Positions 1-11,713 of a DNA stretch of 55,188 nt are shown here, one piece after another. The first letter of the stretch is position 1. Each line of letters starts with the position of its first letter. Made by a program: the position numbers and the translations under genes. This stretch comes from Candidatus Doudnabacteria bacterium (GTDB lineage: Bacteria; Patescibacteriota; Dojkabacteria; J137; JAEUSD01). The notes under the pieces are model-generated. The model searched no databases. It saw nothing but the letters and a program-made list of their open reading frames with translations, and was not told the DNA's origin. The stretch covers positions 1 through 55,188 of the forward strand of contig JAEUSD010000006.1 of assembly GCA_016788825.1 (NCBI GenBank). Reading direction: 5' to 3'.

Positions 1-4
1 CCCG

Positions 5-3000
5 ATGGATGAGCTGATAGTAACTGACGATGGCAGAAATCAAAGTCTTGAGGATATTGCTGAAGGATTAATGCCAGGGGCTACCGTCGCGTTTAAAAAT
101 GGTGGGGCCGACGTCACTTACATTGTAAAACCTGGAGATACGGTTTCAAGCATTTTGGGGACAAATGATGAAGGGGTTATGGCTGTTTTTGTGAAAAATA
201 ATCTTCAAGCTTTTAGTCTCACTGAATCTCAAGGGCTGCCTTCTATAGGATCTATTCTGCCGCGAGGAAGTCTAATTCCAAATGAGACTAACAATGCCCC
301 ACAACAAGAGGCTCCGCAGGCCCCCCCTGTTGCTCAGCCATTGAACCAACAGCCAGCACCTCAAGGTGCTCCTGTTCAACCTCAAGTTCCTTACAACTTC
401 CCTTCAAGCTCTGTTGATACAGCTAACTGGAAAGATGATAATGCTGCTGCCCTTGCTGCCAGAGCAAATATGGTAGCCTCGTTGGCAGTTGCTGCCGGCG
501 GACAAAGTAATCCAGCCGGCTTGCGTTCAGACATTTTGGCTGGACTTACGCAGGAGGAATTAGCAAAGATTGCCGGACTCACTCAACAACAGATTGAAGC
601 TGCCGGCAGTGTAGAGGGTGCATTGAAAGAGTTGGGCCTATCTAGCTCCGAAGCTTACCAAGTGTCCGTGATATTCACTGAAGGGGCGACTGTTGAAAAG
701 ATCCTCAGGAATTCTCCAACACTTGTGTCAGTCACCCCAGGAAGTCAGGCATTACCTCAAACTATTCCAAACCAACCCGCCGTTATTACACAACCCCAAA
801 CAACCCAAACTGCTAGTGTCGCCGTAGGCTCGTTTGCATCAGACAATATTCCAGCGAACACGCCAATCAGCGCTAGTCAGCAACAGACGTTGCAGGTGGA
901 CCCAACCTACTCTGGGCATATATCTGCGCTGGATCAGTGGGTAAATGAAGCTGGAAACGGTTCTGGAGGACAGGAGCGAAGTTCAATCGCAGCCTACGTT
1001 CGGGCGATTTTGGCAGTACTTGATGCCGATGGGAATGGGACTATTATTGACGATCAAACTTTGAACAATTTCCGTAGGGTTTTCGGCATTAACGGAATGG
1101 TTAAGCAAAGTGATATTGTAGAGATTGCTACTGCGCTTTACATCGCAAATGATTTGGATCCAAAACTCAACAACCTTAATATCTCAAGCTTCACTAGTAA
1201 CCCTGAAGCATTTAAGGACTTACTGATCAATGCTCATACCTCTCGTCCTGACCTTCTAGCTTTGTATGTAGATGATTTCGTGAGTAAGTACAAAGGGGCC
1301 GAGGAAGGCATCGTTACTGGAATGGAAATTCAGAATGGGCAAACTCCACAGGGATGGGCTGGCAGTACGGAAGGTAGTTTCTCTGGAAACACGTCGCCAT
1401 TTCCTCCTGGATCTGAAACTTTAGATATTCAGTCAGTGGTTATCACCGAAGTATTGCGTAATGATGAGCTGAACACGCCATTGCGTCTTAATGGGCCTAC
1501 AGATCTTAATGCAAGTATTACTTATAACAGAATTCCTGGACAAAATGCTTACTCAGTAATCGTTCCTCCGGATAGCAGATTTTTAACTTTCGGTAGGGCA
1601 TTCCAGGGATTGCCATTCGCTGCTCAAGCCTGGGGTTACAGAGCATTCGAAGGTGATTTTGAAACGGTTACTTACTTATATGTAAAACCGGATGATAGCT
1701 CTTTGGGCTATATATTTGATCAAAATAGGCAGCTAATAGGTATTTATAATAGTGAGGATGGGAAGACATATTGGTCATCTGCGGGGGTTACAAATGAGAT
1801 GGAGCTTGATCTGGGAGGGGGAAGGTTTGTAAAGATGTCAGTGATAACAAGCTCTACCACTGAAGAGATAAAGGCTATTCTTTCTGGACAGAACCCTTCT
1901 ACTCCTGTTGCGACAGAAACTACAGATACCAGTATTCCAGAGCCAGATGCAAATCCTCAGTTTGGAGGAACACCAAACCAACAACCTAGTCCAATTTCAA
2001 TTCCGGAAACAACACCAGGAGCAACGCCTCCGGCGCAGTCAGGAACCCCAGCAGCAGAAACGACTGCTCAGCCAGAAGTTACAGCGGAGGTACCTGGAAC
2101 AGGACTTACTGCTTTCCAGGCAGGAAATAAAGATGAACTCATAATAAATATTGATAATTTCAAAGGTATCCAACCTGAACAATGGCCAGGGTTTATTGCC
2201 CTTATGGAGCCGAGTGATAGGTTAACAATAAAATCGACTGATCTAATGCAAAGTTTAGTATTATCAGTCGAAAGTGATAGTGAGGAAGTGAGGTTAGTTG
2301 TCTCGACCACATCAACCACCTCATTAGATCTGTTCTCTGAGGTTACTTCTTCTCAAGGTGTAGCCTCTAGCGGAGCAACGCTTTACGTGAGAGTAGATGA
2401 TGCATCTGAGGATAGTTTAGAAGCTATGTATGCCTCTTTAATAGACCTATCAAGCGAAAATAGCCGGACTATTGGGGTTATTACAGGAGAAACTAGGTTT
2501 GTATTTAAGGTAGATGGTGATGACATGATTCTATTCCCACGAGGAGATGTTGGCCCTGTTACAGTTTCACAGTTAAGGGATAAACCAGAAACTATAGCTA
2601 TATTTGGTATCCCCGAGATTAACACGATAGGGATAATTTCTGCGTACGTTGGCCAGTTCTCTGGAGTGACGAATGTAAGCTTAACGGACCCCAATGCTAT
2701 CGATTTCGCAGTCTGGGCCTCGACCCGTTCGAATGCAGTTAGAACTCAGGTTCCATTTTATGTAAACCCACAAGATAGTTTAAATAGCCCTTTCAGTCAG
2801 AAGTATGTAATTAAAATATCGGAGGTGGGGACTGAAATTTGGAGTAGACAGCAAAATGCTTCAGTGGGAGAGGGCTCATTCCCAGTCTTTCATAACTCTG
2901 GTACTGAGGGGGATAGAGAATTTGGAGGTGTTATTGTGAAAGAGTCAGGGCAGTACGTCTTCTACGATGCGCAGGGTGAACTCGAGCTCTATGGAGGTGG

Positions 3001-6000
3001 AGATACTCAGGGTTACAAAGTGGTGGAATATAACAATAGAATTTACCTAGTACATATAAGCGATACTAATTCAGAGTTTAATAACGTGTGGCAAGTTAAG
3101 CCCCCAGATGTGCCAAACTCCACAGGTGAGCTTCTCCCTCTGGAAGATGGTACAGAAAAAAGTCGGATTTTCGATTTAGTGAGACCAGGGCAAGGTCCAA
3201 CTGCTGAAATTACTCCGGAAATTGTTTCTACAGAAGAAGCAACAGCTGAGGTCGCAGCGGAACTTACTGATGAACCCACGGAAGCCCCAACTGCGACCAC
3301 GACACCATCGTATACACCCACGTTGACTCCAACACCTGAACCTAGCAATACGCCGACACCTACCAGCACAACTGAACCTACTGCGACCTTAACACCTACA
3401 GACACTCCAACTGATGTGCCTACACAAACACTAGTTCCTACGGATAGACCGACGAACACACCGACAGAAATTCCGACTGATGAACCTACAACCTCGACTG
3501 CTGTCCCAACAGAGACCCCTACTGTATCAAGCGCTTTGCCGACCGATACAGTTCAGCCTTCATTGACACCCGAAACTCAACTTCCGGTTCCCGATGATAT
3601 CCAGAGCTCTTTCTTTATTCCGCAAGAGAATTTACAAGGCTTAGAAAAAGGGCTAGAGCTCAACATTTTGGAGGTAATTGATTGGGCAAAAACGCCGCTT
3701 ACACAGTTATTAGACGTGAGCGACGAACAGGCAAGAACATATATTCACACCTTAATCGCTAGCTCTTTTACAGGTCTTGCAACTGAAGCTATCCTTAATT
3801 CACGTTCGAACGCTGGTGAAGCATTCAATCTGGACAGTGATGGCACAACACCGATTACCTTTACTGATGGGAAATACAAAGTAGGCGGGATTTTCTTTAG
3901 AATGGCACAACCTAATTCCGGTCTAGTTGTTGAAGAAATAGTGCAGGCAGCAATCTACGATAAGATACTAGAGAATGTTCAAAACAATCCAAGCTTGTAT
4001 GCGGGGATTGGGATTGATGGCGTAAATGCAGCGATAGACAGTTTGGGCGGATACCGCAGTGATACGGTTCAGACCAGCCTGCGTGCTGTTGCTGAGGCAA
4101 TGCAGATAGCAGTGATTTACGAAGCTAACAAAGACGGCTACAGCGCAAGCAGTAACTATGACTTCCAGACTATTGGGTCGAATACTCCCCATGGAACTGA
4201 CTTTGATGACTACTCTAAAGCAAATGCCGTAGTAACTGAGTGGAAGAGCGTTGTTTTAAGTTTGCTAACGCCAGACCAACTAAAAAGATTAGAAATTGAT
4301 CATAGTTCTTCTAATACAGAATTTGTAAGATTGCTCCTAGACCCAGTTAGGTACAGAGACTTAGAAAACTGCTTAGCTGCGTTAGGTAGCTTCAAGGGGG
4401 ATGAAATCCATGCCTTTGAATTAATTGCGATGTCCCGTGGGATACCGGGAGGAACAGATGATACAACATTAGGAGTGACAAGAGATGATTACAATTCTGC
4501 GCTAGGCAAAGTTGGTGCTCCTACATATACAAATACACCAACGCCTACATTAACACCATCAAATACCCCTACGTCTACTCCCACAAACACGCCGACGACA
4601 ACATTCACACCTACACCAACAAGTACCTTAATACCGACTGATGTCCCAACAGAAACCCCATCTAGTACACCGACCGAAACTCCGACAAATACATCATTGC
4701 CGACAGATGTACCCACACTCCAGCCGCCAACTCAGACGCCTACTAGTACTCAAACCAATACGCCCACATCTACAAATACAGTAGTTCCTTTACCAACAGA
4801 AACGGTAGAGAATCTTACTGGATCAAACACAGCTTTGACTTCCACTCCAGACGAAAACGGTGAGGTTACTTTGTCCACCCCGCCTGTCGATGTTGATATT
4901 GTATACAATGGCCAGTCAATATTTGTAGATGCACAGAGAAATGCGTATACAGATACTGATGGTGACCAGAAATATGAGCCAGCTGGGAAATTCTACTCAG
5001 ATAATATCGAAGTAGCGGGTGGAGGTTGGAGATTATTCAAACCAATAGATTCCGATATCGTTTATGACGGAATTGGGGCGGAATTTGGAAGGGTAGATAC
5101 GGCTACATTTGGGAGGGAAGTAATAATCTCAAACGATTATGTTTTTGCCGCAGCACCTGACGGCACAATGTATGCAGGTTCAAATATGGATTTATTAGTA
5201 AACGGTCACCACGTGATCTTTAACCCCATAACTACAGAGTTTGAGGATGTGGTTACGGGTGAAATAATCCCTAAATTCAGAGCAGAAACTGGTCTGGGGG
5301 GCGTACCAGCGGGTAGCTACTTGGTGGTGAGTGGAGATGGCGATGTTTATACCCAAGCAGGTAAGCTCGCTTTTGGTATTAGATTGATAAACAACCCTGT
5401 AGCCGCAGATAACCAGGCTTTTACGTTCAATATTGATCGTGGTGTAAAAGAGGTCTATGGTGTTGAAGAAGGTGTTATAACTAACCGCATAGGATTTATT
5501 TATCCTGAGAGTTTGGCGATGGATGACGGTAGCCTTATCTACCGAGACATGCAAGGCAATGCAAATGTAGTAGGAGACCCGGATAGCCCGGTGAGTTTTG
5601 TAACTTTCACGGGAGAAAACCAGGAGGTTTTGCACGAGGTTAATGGGCAGTTCTATGCAGGAGACTTCCAAAAGATTCAAAACGGACAAGTTGTTGAACT
5701 CGGGGACGATTCACGTTTAATTTATTTCGATAGTCATGTCTTTAGACTAGAAGGGGGAGTAGTAAAGCCGGTTCTCTTAGATGAAATGGCCAGATATGGC
5801 TACGCAATCGCTGATGGTGAGTTCACTCTATTAAATGAATTGGCTGGTTCATTTGTAGTTGATGGCCTGCAAGAGAATCTATATATAAATCCTGGCTCAG
5901 GGAATGTATCGAATATAATGGGTGTGAATTATGGTGTACGAGTTGAGAGGGGTGAGCAGTCGTACGTAGTAGTAAGAGTTGGGGATACTTATCAGTATCT

Positions 6001-8302
6001 GAAAGGGGAAGATAATGTCCTTACAGTCTCATCTGATACAGAATTGAGCGCTGCTGGCATAAACTTATTCTCATTGCCAAATGAAGCTGGTGTAGAGGAA
6101 CTAAATAATGCTCTTGTAGTGCAAGTAGGAGATAATCAGTGGAGAGTGTTGCCAGCAGTTCCGAGTACCGACACATACTATCTTTCAAATACGCAGGGCT
6201 GGTTCTTATCTCCAAAGAATATTCCTCATCTCGCTGTAGCCGATACTAATGGGAATATCTCAAAAGTTTATGAACTTGAAGGTAACCTGAATGAAGGAGA
6301 GATAAATGGGCAACTAATAGACCGTACATTTAGACAAGATAAATATGCACTGAGCTTATTCATAGATAACTATAAGTTGGAGAGAGTTGTCGATGTCTTG
6401 AGACTGGAAACTTTAAACAATAATTCTGGTGTAGAGGCAGTAGTGAAAGCGTTGGTGTTGATGTTGGGAGCAGTTGCTGTGGCTAGTGGGCTGGCCTACG
6501 GCATTGTGAAAGGTATTGAGACAAGAAGAGATAAGCGAAACTATTTAAAGGATTTGGAAGAAAGAGTGGAGGAAGCGATGGAAAGGGCGGTCGAAATTTA
6601 TCTATTACCGCACTTGTTTATTATCGACACCACTGAAGAAGTTGGTGCCATTGTAGGACGGCTTTCTAAGCAATTAGCAACCTCTATACCAGGTAATAAA
6701 TCAGAGTATCAAGTCCAACTTTGGATAGAGGCATTGCTAGAAAAGAAGAGGCTCACAATTCCACTAAGTGAAGAAAGAAAGGAAGAGCTAAGGTCTATAT
6801 ACTTGCCGCTTCTCCAACAAATTGGTTATGGAGAAAATAGTGTAGATGTGGAAGCTACAGTATTGAACTATATCAAAGAAACTTTTGGCTTCAATGAAGA
6901 GGAGGCTAGGAAGTTTACTATGAGTCTCGGGATTCAACTCACCGAGATAGATGCCGATGTAGATGCTAGGCGGGCAGTGATACTTCAAAAAGTAGGTACC
7001 GATACCAATTCGCCAATCCAGATTAGCAGTGAAGAAGTCTTATCTTTAATTAATCCTGTTTACAGAACGGATGTACTAGCTGCTTTAGGGAGACACGGTT
7101 CTTCAATTGAAGTGGTGTCGGGTGGGTTAAAAGGAAGTAGAGTTTCTCTGTCAAAGGGTTCACTTAATATTGAAGTTCCAGGTGAAAAGGAATACGTATA
7201 TATCTACCGGATCATTCAAAGTTTGCCAATTTCACAAGAAAAAGAGTTGGCTATTCTGCCAAGGAGCGAAAAATTTAACTTCATCGATCAGGTTTTGGCT
7301 TCAAAGTGGGACTTTGATCTACTAGCTCCATATGGTGATAAGTTGATTCGGCTTAGCCTTAGGCTAGAGCTCTCTGGACAGACGGCAATAACGATTGGTT
7401 TTGAAAACGACCGCCCGCTCTTAATAGCCGGTTTAGTTGACGGGGATTGGGTTATAGATACGAGGGGTAGTGAGTTAAATGGGAATATGGTGGACTTAAT
7501 TAAAGGTTTTGTTGGAGTCGTTAATCTTTCTTATGGTTGGAATAAAGGAATAATCCTAAATGCAGGCTTTGATCAGCTCGAACAGAGCATCAATCTGGCT
7601 AAAAGTGGGGTGATAATCCGAACTTTTGGAAGTGACAAACATACTAGCTTGTTTGAAATAAAGAGAAAAGGAAAAAAGCTGATGGTGGAGATTCTTGCGG
7701 GGAAAAGTGATGAGAGGGAATATGCAATACCATCTGAGGTATGTACAGAAGATGTCTGGTTTGTTGTCAACGAGAAGCTTTTTAAAGCTGGCAATATAGT
7801 TGTCCCAGAAAACGCAAATATTTTAGTTGCCGATTTCGACCCTAATTATGAAATAAATGACGATATTGTGGACTTTATAGCGAAGAGGCATACACTATTC
7901 AACAATCATTGGGATGTCACTAAGCTTATGAGGAATGTTGGCTTCTGGGGGAGGTTTAAGAGTCTACGTATATATCTGGACATGTATGATGATGTTGAGG
8001 AGGCGGATAGGGACGATTTATTGATTAGGTTCTTAGCTATTGATAACTATGTATATGTTTTGAATAAAGAAGGGATAGCCGATCCGTCAGAAATCTTGCA
8101 GAGCTTGTTTGATAGGAGATTTGTAACTCCGAACTTTAATACGACTAAACTAGATATAGAATTAGTAGCTCTGTTTGGAGTAGATGACCTGAAGACTCCA
8201 GAGCAGATAAAGGCTAAGTTGCTTGAACTAATCTCGAAAATAAACAATAGTGACCGTTTCGGGCAGTACGACTTCCTAAAGACTTGGTCGCCGGTTAGTT
8301 GA
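5..8302 (+). CDS. Giant Thr/Pro-rich cell-surface protein, likely 5'-partial
   Basis: This 2765-codon reading frame stays open to the window edge and has no signal peptide at its first ATG, so the true start probably lies upstream. Residues about 39-80 look like a LysM-type repeat ([13 protein letters not shown]). A Pro/Gln linker follows (about 97-135). An EF-hand-like calcium loop is at about 339 ([10 protein letters not shown]) and a second at about 1651 (DTDGDQ). Three Thr/Pro/Ser linkers lie at about 631-697, 1098-1197 and 1506-1600. One strong membrane helix is at about 2145-2170, followed by a basic stretch and a charged, coiled-coil-like segment, then about 590 soluble residues. I infer a very large extracellular part and a cytoplasmic tail. 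I recognise no enzyme. An adhesin or host-contact role is plausible but unproven. Confidence 0.85.
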   Translation: MDELIVTDDGRNQSLEDIAEGLMPGATVAFKNGGADVTYIVKPGDTVSSILGTNDEGVMAVFVKNNLQAFSLTESQGLPSIGSILPRGSLIPNETNNAPQQEAPQAPPVAQPLNQQPAPQGAPVQPQVPYNFPSSSVDTANWKDDNAAALAARANMVASLAVAAGGQSNPAGLRSDILAGLTQEELAKIAGLTQQQIEAAGSVEGALKELGLSSSEAYQVSVIFTEGATVEKILRNSPTLVSVTPGSQALPQTIPNQPAVITQPQTTQTASVAVGSFASDNIPANTPISASQQQTLQVDPTYSGHISALDQWVNEAGNGSGGQERSSIAAYVRAILAVLDADGNGTIIDDQTLNNFRRVFGINGMVKQSDIVEIATALYIANDLDPKLNNLNISSFTSNPEAFKDLLINAHTSRPDLLALYVDDFVSKYKGAEEGIVTGMEIQNGQTPQGWAGSTEGSFSGNTSPFPPGSETLDIQSVVITEVLRNDELNTPLRLNGPTDLNASITYNRIPGQNAYSVIVPPDSRFLTFGRAFQGLPFAAQAWGYRAFEGDFETVTYLYVKPDDSSLGYIFDQNRQLIGIYNSEDGKTYWSSAGVTNEMELDLGGGRFVKMSVITSSTTEEIKAILSGQNPSTPVATETTDTSIPEPDANPQFGGTPNQQPSPISIPETTPGATPPAQSGTPAAETTAQPEVTAEVPGTGLTAFQAGNKDELIINIDNFKGIQPEQWPGFIALMEPSDRLTIKSTDLMQSLVLSVESDSEEVRLVVSTTSTTSLDLFSEVTSSQGVASSGATLYVRVDDASEDSLEAMYASLIDLSSENSRTIGVITGETRFVFKVDGDDMILFPRGDVGPVTVSQLRDKPETIAIFGIPEINTIGIISAYVGQFSGVTNVSLTDPNAIDFAVWASTRSNAVRTQVPFYVNPQDSLNSPFSQKYVIKISEVGTEIWSRQQNASVGEGSFPVFHNSGTEGDREFGGVIVKESGQYVFYDAQGELELYGGGDTQGYKVVEYNNRIYLVHISDTNSEFNNVWQVKPPDVPNSTGELLPLEDGTEKSRIFDLVRPGQGPTAEITPEIVSTEEATAEVAAELTDEPTEAPTATTTPSYTPTLTPTPEPSNTPTPTSTTEPTATLTPTDTPTDVPTQTLVPTDRPTNTPTEIPTDEPTTSTAVPTETPTVSSALPTDTVQPSLTPETQLPVPDDIQSSFFIPQENLQGLEKGLELNILEVIDWAKTPLTQLLDVSDEQARTYIHTLIASSFTGLATEAILNSRSNAGEAFNLDSDGTTPITFTDGKYKVGGIFFRMAQPNSGLVVEEIVQAAIYDKILENVQNNPSLYAGIGIDGVNAAIDSLGGYRSDTVQTSLRAVAEAMQIAVIYEANKDGYSASSNYDFQTIGSNTPHGTDFDDYSKANAVVTEWKSVVLSLLTPDQLKRLEIDHSSSNTEFVRLLLDPVRYRDLENCLAALGSFKGDEIHAFELIAMSRGIPGGTDDTTLGVTRDDYNSALGKVGAPTYTNTPTPTLTPSNTPTSTPTNTPTTTFTPTPTSTLIPTDVPTETPSSTPTETPTNTSLPTDVPTLQPPTQTPTSTQTNTPTSTNTVVPLPTETVENLTGSNTALTSTPDENGEVTLSTPPVDVDIVYNGQSIFVDAQRNAYTDTDGDQKYEPAGKFYSDNIEVAGGGWRLFKPIDSDIVYDGIGAEFGRVDTATFGREVIISNDYVFAAAPDGTMYAGSNMDLLVNGHHVIFNPITTEFEDVVTGEIIPKFRAETGLGGVPAGSYLVVSGDGDVYTQAGKLAFGIRLINNPVAADNQAFTFNIDRGVKEVYGVEEGVITNRIGFIYPESLAMDDGSLIYRDMQGNANVVGDPDSPVSFVTFTGENQEVLHEVNGQFYAGDFQKIQNGQVVELGDDSRLIYFDSHVFRLEGGVVKPVLLDEMARYGYAIADGEFTLLNELAGSFVVDGLQENLYINPGSGNVSNIMGVNYGVRVERGEQSYVVVRVGDTYQYLKGEDNVLTVSSDTELSAAGINLFSLPNEAGVEELNNALVVQVGDNQWRVLPAVPSTDTYYLSNTQGWFLSPKNIPHLAVADTNGNISKVYELEGNLNEGEINGQLIDRTFRQDKYALSLFIDNYKLERVVDVLRLETLNNNSGVEAVVKALVLMLGAVAVASGLAYGIVKGIETRRDKRNYLKDLEERVEEAMERAVEIYLLPHLFIIDTTEEVGAIVGRLSKQLATSIPGNKSEYQVQLWIEALLEKKRLTIPLSEERKEELRSIYLPLLQQIGYGENSVDVEATVLNYIKETFGFNEEEARKFTMSLGIQLTEIDADVDARRAVILQKVGTDTNSPIQISSEEVLSLINPVYRTDVLAALGRHGSSIEVVSGGLKGSRVSLSKGSLNIEVPGEKEYVYIYRIIQSLPISQEKELAILPRSEKFNFIDQVLASKWDFDLLAPYGDKLIRLSLRLELSGQTAITIGFENDRPLLIAGLVDGDWVIDTRGSELNGNMVDLIKGFVGVVNLSYGWNKGIILNAGFDQLEQSINLAKSGVIIRTFGSDKHTSLFEIKRKGKKLMVEILAGKSDEREYAIPSEVCTEDVWFVVNEKLFKAGNIVVPENANILVADFDPNYEINDDIVDFIAKRHTLFNNHWDVTKLMRNVGFWGRFKSLRIYLDMYDDVEEADRDDLLIRFLAIDNYVYVLNKEGIADPSEILQSLFDRRFVTPNFNTTKLDIELVALFGVDDLKTPEQIKAKLLELISKINNSDRFGQYDFLKTWSPVS

Positions 8303-8392
8303 TGAATTAGCTCTGTAACCAACCCCAATTTCATGCTAAACTACACCGCTAGAATTAATTCAAATTCTATTTTTATATCTTAATTTATTTAC

Positions 8393-9589
8393 ATGGCAGG
8401 AACATATACACGTACCAAGCCTCATGTAAATGTCGGAACACTAGGTCATATCGACCACGGTAAAACCACATTGACAGCAGCTTTGGTAGCATATTCTGCA
8501 CGACAAGGTTGGACTTCTGGCGGTAAGGACTACGCTTCTATCGCAAAGGGAGGTATCGCCCGCGCAGGATCAAACAAAATTGTGACCGTGGCTTCAAGTC
8601 ACGTGGAGTACGAGTCTCCAAACCGTCACTACGCTCACATCGATTGTCCAGGACACCGTGACTACATAAAAAACATGATCACAGGTGCTGCGCAGATGGA
8701 TGGAGCAATCTTGGTAGTATCCGCAGCTGATGGTCCTATGCCTCAGACACGAGAGCACGTTCTATTGGCTAAGCAAGTTGGTGTTGAGCACCTAGTAGTG
8801 TTCATCAACCGCTTCGATCCAAATATGGATGAGGAACTTCTTGAGTTGATCAAGGATGAAGTATCTGACATTTTGGATAAGCACGGTTACGACTCGAAGA
8901 AAGTGCCATTTGTAGTTGGAAGTGCTTTGGACGGTACAACCGGACAAAACAAAGGAGACGAAGAAATGGCTGCTCTACTTGCTGCAATGGATGAAAATAT
9001 TCCAGAGCCAGCTCGTGAGTTGGACAAACCATTCCTAATGGCTGTAGAAGACGTCTTCTCAATTGAAGGTCGTGGAACAGTAGCAACAGGAAGAATTGAC
9101 CGTGGAATAGTCAAGGTAGGCGATGTTGTACAGCAGATCGGTTTGATGGAAGAGGCAAAAGACCTAACCATTACCGGTGTAGAAATGTTCAACAAGTCTC
9201 TTGATCAAGGTCAGGCAGGTGATAACGTCGGATTGCTAATCCGTGGTATCAAGCGTGAAGAGATCCGCCGTGGTCAAGTATTGGCTGCAAAGGGATCAAT
9301 TAAGCCACACACTGAGTTTGAGGCTGAAGTTTACATCCTTACAAAAGAGGAAGGTGGACGTCATACCGGTTTCGGTAGCAGCTACAAACCACAGTTCTAC
9401 ATCCGCACAACAGATGTAACCGGAGAAGTAACTCTTGCTGCAGGTACCGACTTGGTAATGCCAGGAGACAACGCTAACTTAACAGTTAAGTTAGTTTCTC
9501 CAGTAGCTCTAGAAGAGCAAACTCGTTTCGCTATCCGTGAGGGTGGTAAGACGGTTGGAGCTGGAGTGGTAACTAAAGTGATTAAATAA
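8393..9589 (+). CDS. tuf: Elongation factor Tu
   Basis: EF-Tu carries aminoacyl-tRNA to the ribosome as a GTP complex. The 398-residue length and the three-domain layout are normal. The P-loop GHIDHGKT (18-25), CPGH with catalytic His88, and the domain 2/3 signatures ([20 protein letters not shown]) are intact. Two motifs differ from the usual pattern: the guanine-specificity NKxD is NRFD (139-142), and the switch I RGITI is KIVTV (62-66), keeping only the Thr65 that binds magnesium. The gene stands alone between the giant protein and the S10 block, with its own terminator; fusA, rpsG and rpsL are not next to it. The upstream 90 bases are AT-rich, with no clear SD. Confidence 0.98.
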   Translation: MAGTYTRTKPHVNVGTLGHIDHGKTTLTAALVAYSARQGWTSGGKDYASIAKGGIARAGSNKIVTVASSHVEYESPNRHYAHIDCPGHRDYIKNMITGAAQMDGAILVVSAADGPMPQTREHVLLAKQVGVEHLVVFINRFDPNMDEELLELIKDEVSDILDKHGYDSKKVPFVVGSALDGTTGQNKGDEEMAALLAAMDENIPEPARELDKPFLMAVEDVFSIEGRGTVATGRIDRGIVKVGDVVQQIGLMEEAKDLTITGVEMFNKSLDQGQAGDNVGLLIRGIKREEIRRGQVLAAKGSIKPHTEFEAEVYILTKEEGGRHTGFGSSYKPQFYIRTTDVTGEVTLAAGTDLVMPGDNANLTVKLVSPVALEEQTRFAIREGGKTVGAGVVTKVIK

Positions 9590-9615
9590 GCTTTAGGCTA
9601 CAATAGACTTTAGGG

Positions 9616-9648
9616 GCGCCCCGACGCAAGTCGGGGCGCTTTGTTTTT
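9616..9648 (+). terminator. Rho-independent terminator of tuf
   Basis: A perfect 9-bp GC-rich stem (9616-9624 GCGCCCCGA with 9631-9639) closes a six-base loop and is followed by TTTGTTTTT. It lies 27 bases after the tuf stop and separates tuf from the ribosomal block. Confidence 0.95.
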
Positions 9649-9721
9649 GAAAATCGCAGCTACAAGCCCCAAATAAATTGCCGGCTTAAACCAATTTCAT
9701 CGTATTTTTCTATATGTTTCC

Positions 9722-9750
9722 TTGCTATATAGCGCATTTGTTAGTATAAT
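9722..9750 (+). promoter_or_regulatory. Promoter of rpsJ (S10 block)
   Basis: TTGCTA (9722-9727) and TATAAT (9745-9750) are separated by 17 bases. The predicted start near 9757 gives a leader of about 20 bases before rpsJ. Judged by consensus only. Confidence 0.7.
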
Positions 9751-9777
9751 CACCGTGCTTCGTTGATCTTTAAAACT

Positions 9778-10080
9778 ATGCAAAAAATTAGAGTCAAATT
9801 AAAAGGGTACGATCACAAGGTTGTAGACCGTGCTACCAATATGATTATTACTACTGTGGAAAACTCGGGAGCGAAAGTAGTAGGACCAATCCCACTACCA
9901 AACCGCAACTGGCGTGTCGCAGTGCATAAAGGTCCGCACATTGATGGAAACTTTAAAGATCATTTCCGCAGAGTTACACACTCTCGGGTGGTAGATATAC
10001 TAGACGCAAACTCGAAGACTATTGAATCACTCACTCACTTGCAATTGCCAGCGGGTGTGTGGATAGAAATAAGAAATTAA
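9778..10080 (+). CDS. rpsJ: Ribosomal protein uS10
   Basis: Small-subunit protein uS10, which also binds NusB in antitermination in well-studied bacteria. The 100-residue sequence starts MQKIRVKLKGYDH and contains the family VGPIPLPNRN segment. The frame can be extended to a TTG at 9763, but the family N-terminus and the promoter position favour the ATG at 9778. It is the first gene of the block yet is followed by a terminator-like hairpin before rplC, so it may be transcribed partly on its own. Confidence 0.97.
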   Translation: MQKIRVKLKGYDHKVVDRATNMIITTVENSGAKVVGPIPLPNRNWRVAVHKGPHIDGNFKDHFRRVTHSRVVDILDANSKTIESLTHLQLPAGVWIEIRN

Positions 10081-10112
10081 ATAGCAAAACTGTTCCGCGA
10101 GCGGAATAAGTT

Positions 10113-10155
10113 GCCTTTGAATTAAGAAAATTCAGAGGCCGAAAGGCCTCTTTTT
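10113..10155 (+). promoter_or_regulatory. Putative attenuator between rpsJ and rplC
   Basis: A terminator hairpin AGAGGCC-GAAA-GGCCTCT (10134-10151) followed by a T run overlaps a second possible stem, GCCTTTGAATT (10113-10123) with AATTCAGAGGC (10129-10139), which is 11 bp with one G-U pair. The two stems share 10134-10139, so they exclude each other, which is the layout of an antiterminator/terminator switch. A smaller hairpin TTCCGC-GA-GCGGAA lies just upstream (10093-10106). The regulator, if any, is unknown. Confidence 0.65.
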
Positions 10156-10164
10156 AATACTACA

Positions 10165-10788
10165 ATGCAAGCAGTTATCGCAAAAAAAATTGGAATGACT
10201 CAAGTATATCAGGACAATGGAGACGTTGTTCCTGTAACTGTGTTGGCGATCGAAGAGCTGAAAGTGGCGAAGCATTTGAAGGCGGGGGACAAAGTCACCC
10301 ACATCGAGATCGCCACAGGTAAAAAGAAGAAACCAACCAAATCCCAGACTGGAAATTACAAGGACTTGGGATTTGTTCCATCACGCAAGCAGATGATCAA
10401 GATTGTCGATGAGGCTGCGGTAGCAGATATGCAGATTGGTAAAGAAATTAAGGCAGATGTATTTGCTAAAGGCGACAAAGTCGATGTGGTTGGAACAACA
10501 AAAGGTAAAGGTTTTCAAGGAGTTGTGAAGCGCCACGGTTTCCACGGTGGTCCAAGTACTCACGGACAATCCGACCGTCATCGTGCACCAGGTTCAATCG
10601 GGTCTGGAACAACTTTGGGACGCGTATTCAAAGGAACAAAAATGGGAGGACACATGGGAAATGTTCGTCAGACAGTTTCCAACCTCAAGGTGGTAGATGT
10701 GGATATGGACAGCAATACCATATCCGTACTAGGTGCAGTTCCAGGAGCCAACGGCTCCTTTGTATTTGTAAGAAAAGCTATTCGTTAA
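10165..10788 (+). CDS. rplC: Ribosomal protein uL3
   Basis: uL3 is an early assembly protein near the peptidyl transferase centre. The 207 residues begin MQAVIAKKIGMTQVY and contain the conserved GKGFQGVVKRHGF and HGGPSTHGQSDRHRAPGSIG region that reaches the 23S core. It lies directly after the attenuator-like hairpin, and its ATG follows the T run by only about 10 bases, with no SD. It abuts rplD with one base between. Confidence 0.98.
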   Translation: MQAVIAKKIGMTQVYQDNGDVVPVTVLAIEELKVAKHLKAGDKVTHIEIATGKKKKPTKSQTGNYKDLGFVPSRKQMIKIVDEAAVADMQIGKEIKADVFAKGDKVDVVGTTKGKGFQGVVKRHGFHGGPSTHGQSDRHRAPGSIGSGTTLGRVFKGTKMGGHMGNVRQTVSNLKVVDVDMDSNTISVLGAVPGANGSFVFVRKAIR

Positions 10789-10789
10789 G

Positions 10790-11437
10790 ATGAAACTAAA
10801 CTTATTTGACCAAAAAGGAAAAAAGTCTACCAAGCAAGTGGAGGTCTCTGATGCTGTGTTTGGTGCAAAGGTAAACAAAAGGTTACTCTCGCAGTATGTT
10901 TTTGTGTACCTTTCAAATCAAAGAGAAGCAGTAGCACATACCAAAGATCGTTCTGAAGTGAGTGGAGGAGGCAAGAAGCCATGGAACCAGAAAGGAACTG
11001 GTCGTGCACGTGCGGGTTCAAACCGTTCTCCATTGTGGAGAAAGGGAGGAGTTACCTTTGGACCAAGTAACGAACGCAACTGGAAAAAGACGATGAACAA
11101 GAAAATGCGTAAACAAGCAATGTGCAGCGCACTGTCTATGTTGGTTGCGAATGACAAGTTGAAGGTTCTAGAAACACCAAAATTTAGTAATGAAAAGTTA
11201 ACAAAGCAAGCTGTTGAGATGTGGACCAGTTTTGGTAGCCCACGCAAAATGACTATTGTGTTGGCCGAGAATCAACCTGAAGTTTTGAAAGCATTCGGAA
11301 ACCTAGAGAACGCGCAGGTAAAGTTGGTATCTGAGTTGAGCGCTTATGATGTACTAAATGCTGGAGAACTACTAATTGCTTCAGAAGCTTTGGAATATAC
11401 TAATAGCTGGCAATTATCAAAAGATGAAACTAATTAA
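10790..11437 (+). CDS. rplD: Ribosomal protein uL4
   Basis: uL4 lines the peptide exit tunnel and in Enterobacteria also represses its own S10 operon. The 215-residue sequence carries the tunnel-loop segment GGKKPWNQKGTGRARAG and the family C-terminus. The gene overlaps rplW by 14 bases, suggesting coupled translation. Whether it acts on the upstream attenuator cannot be seen. Confidence 0.98.
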   Translation: MKLNLFDQKGKKSTKQVEVSDAVFGAKVNKRLLSQYVFVYLSNQREAVAHTKDRSEVSGGGKKPWNQKGTGRARAGSNRSPLWRKGGVTFGPSNERNWKKTMNKKMRKQAMCSALSMLVANDKLKVLETPKFSNEKLTKQAVEMWTSFGSPRKMTIVLAENQPEVLKAFGNLENAQVKLVSELSAYDVLNAGELLIASEALEYTNSWQLSKDETN

Positions 11438-11711
11438 GAAACCTGTCATAACTGAAAAAACAATGCAGCTTGCACAGACAGAGAATAAGTACACCTTTGA
11501 GGTTACTCTTTCTGCCGACAAGACTAGAGCTAGCAAAGAGATCGAGAAGATGTTTGAAGTCAAAGTGGCTGCAGTAAATGCACATACACGCTTGGGCCAG
11601 ACTTATGGATTTGGTAAGTATCGTCAGATGAAACGCCGCAAGCCATCACAAAAGTTTATGATTTTTAAATTGCAAGACGGTCAAAAGATCGATTTGTTTG
11701 AAACTAAATAA
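11424..11711 (+). CDS. rplW: Ribosomal protein uL23
   Basis: uL23 sits at the tunnel exit and docks trigger factor and SRP. I chose the ATG at 11424 (MKLIKKPVITEKTM) because it matches the family start; a longer frame from 11376 would only add out-of-family residues lying inside rplD. The 95-residue length is typical. The start overlaps the end of rplD. Confidence 0.97.
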   Translation: MKLIKKPVITEKTMQLAQTENKYTFEVTLSADKTRASKEIEKMFEVKVAAVNAHTRLGQTYGFGKYRQMKRRKPSQKFMIFKLQDGQKIDLFETK

Positions 11712-11713
11712 AC

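Noticed and set aside
3043-3459. Minus-strand frame rich in Val/Gly opposite a Thr/Pro linker
   Set aside because: It is the reverse reading of the Thr-Pro repeat and has repeat-like composition only. The same holds for 4489-4716.
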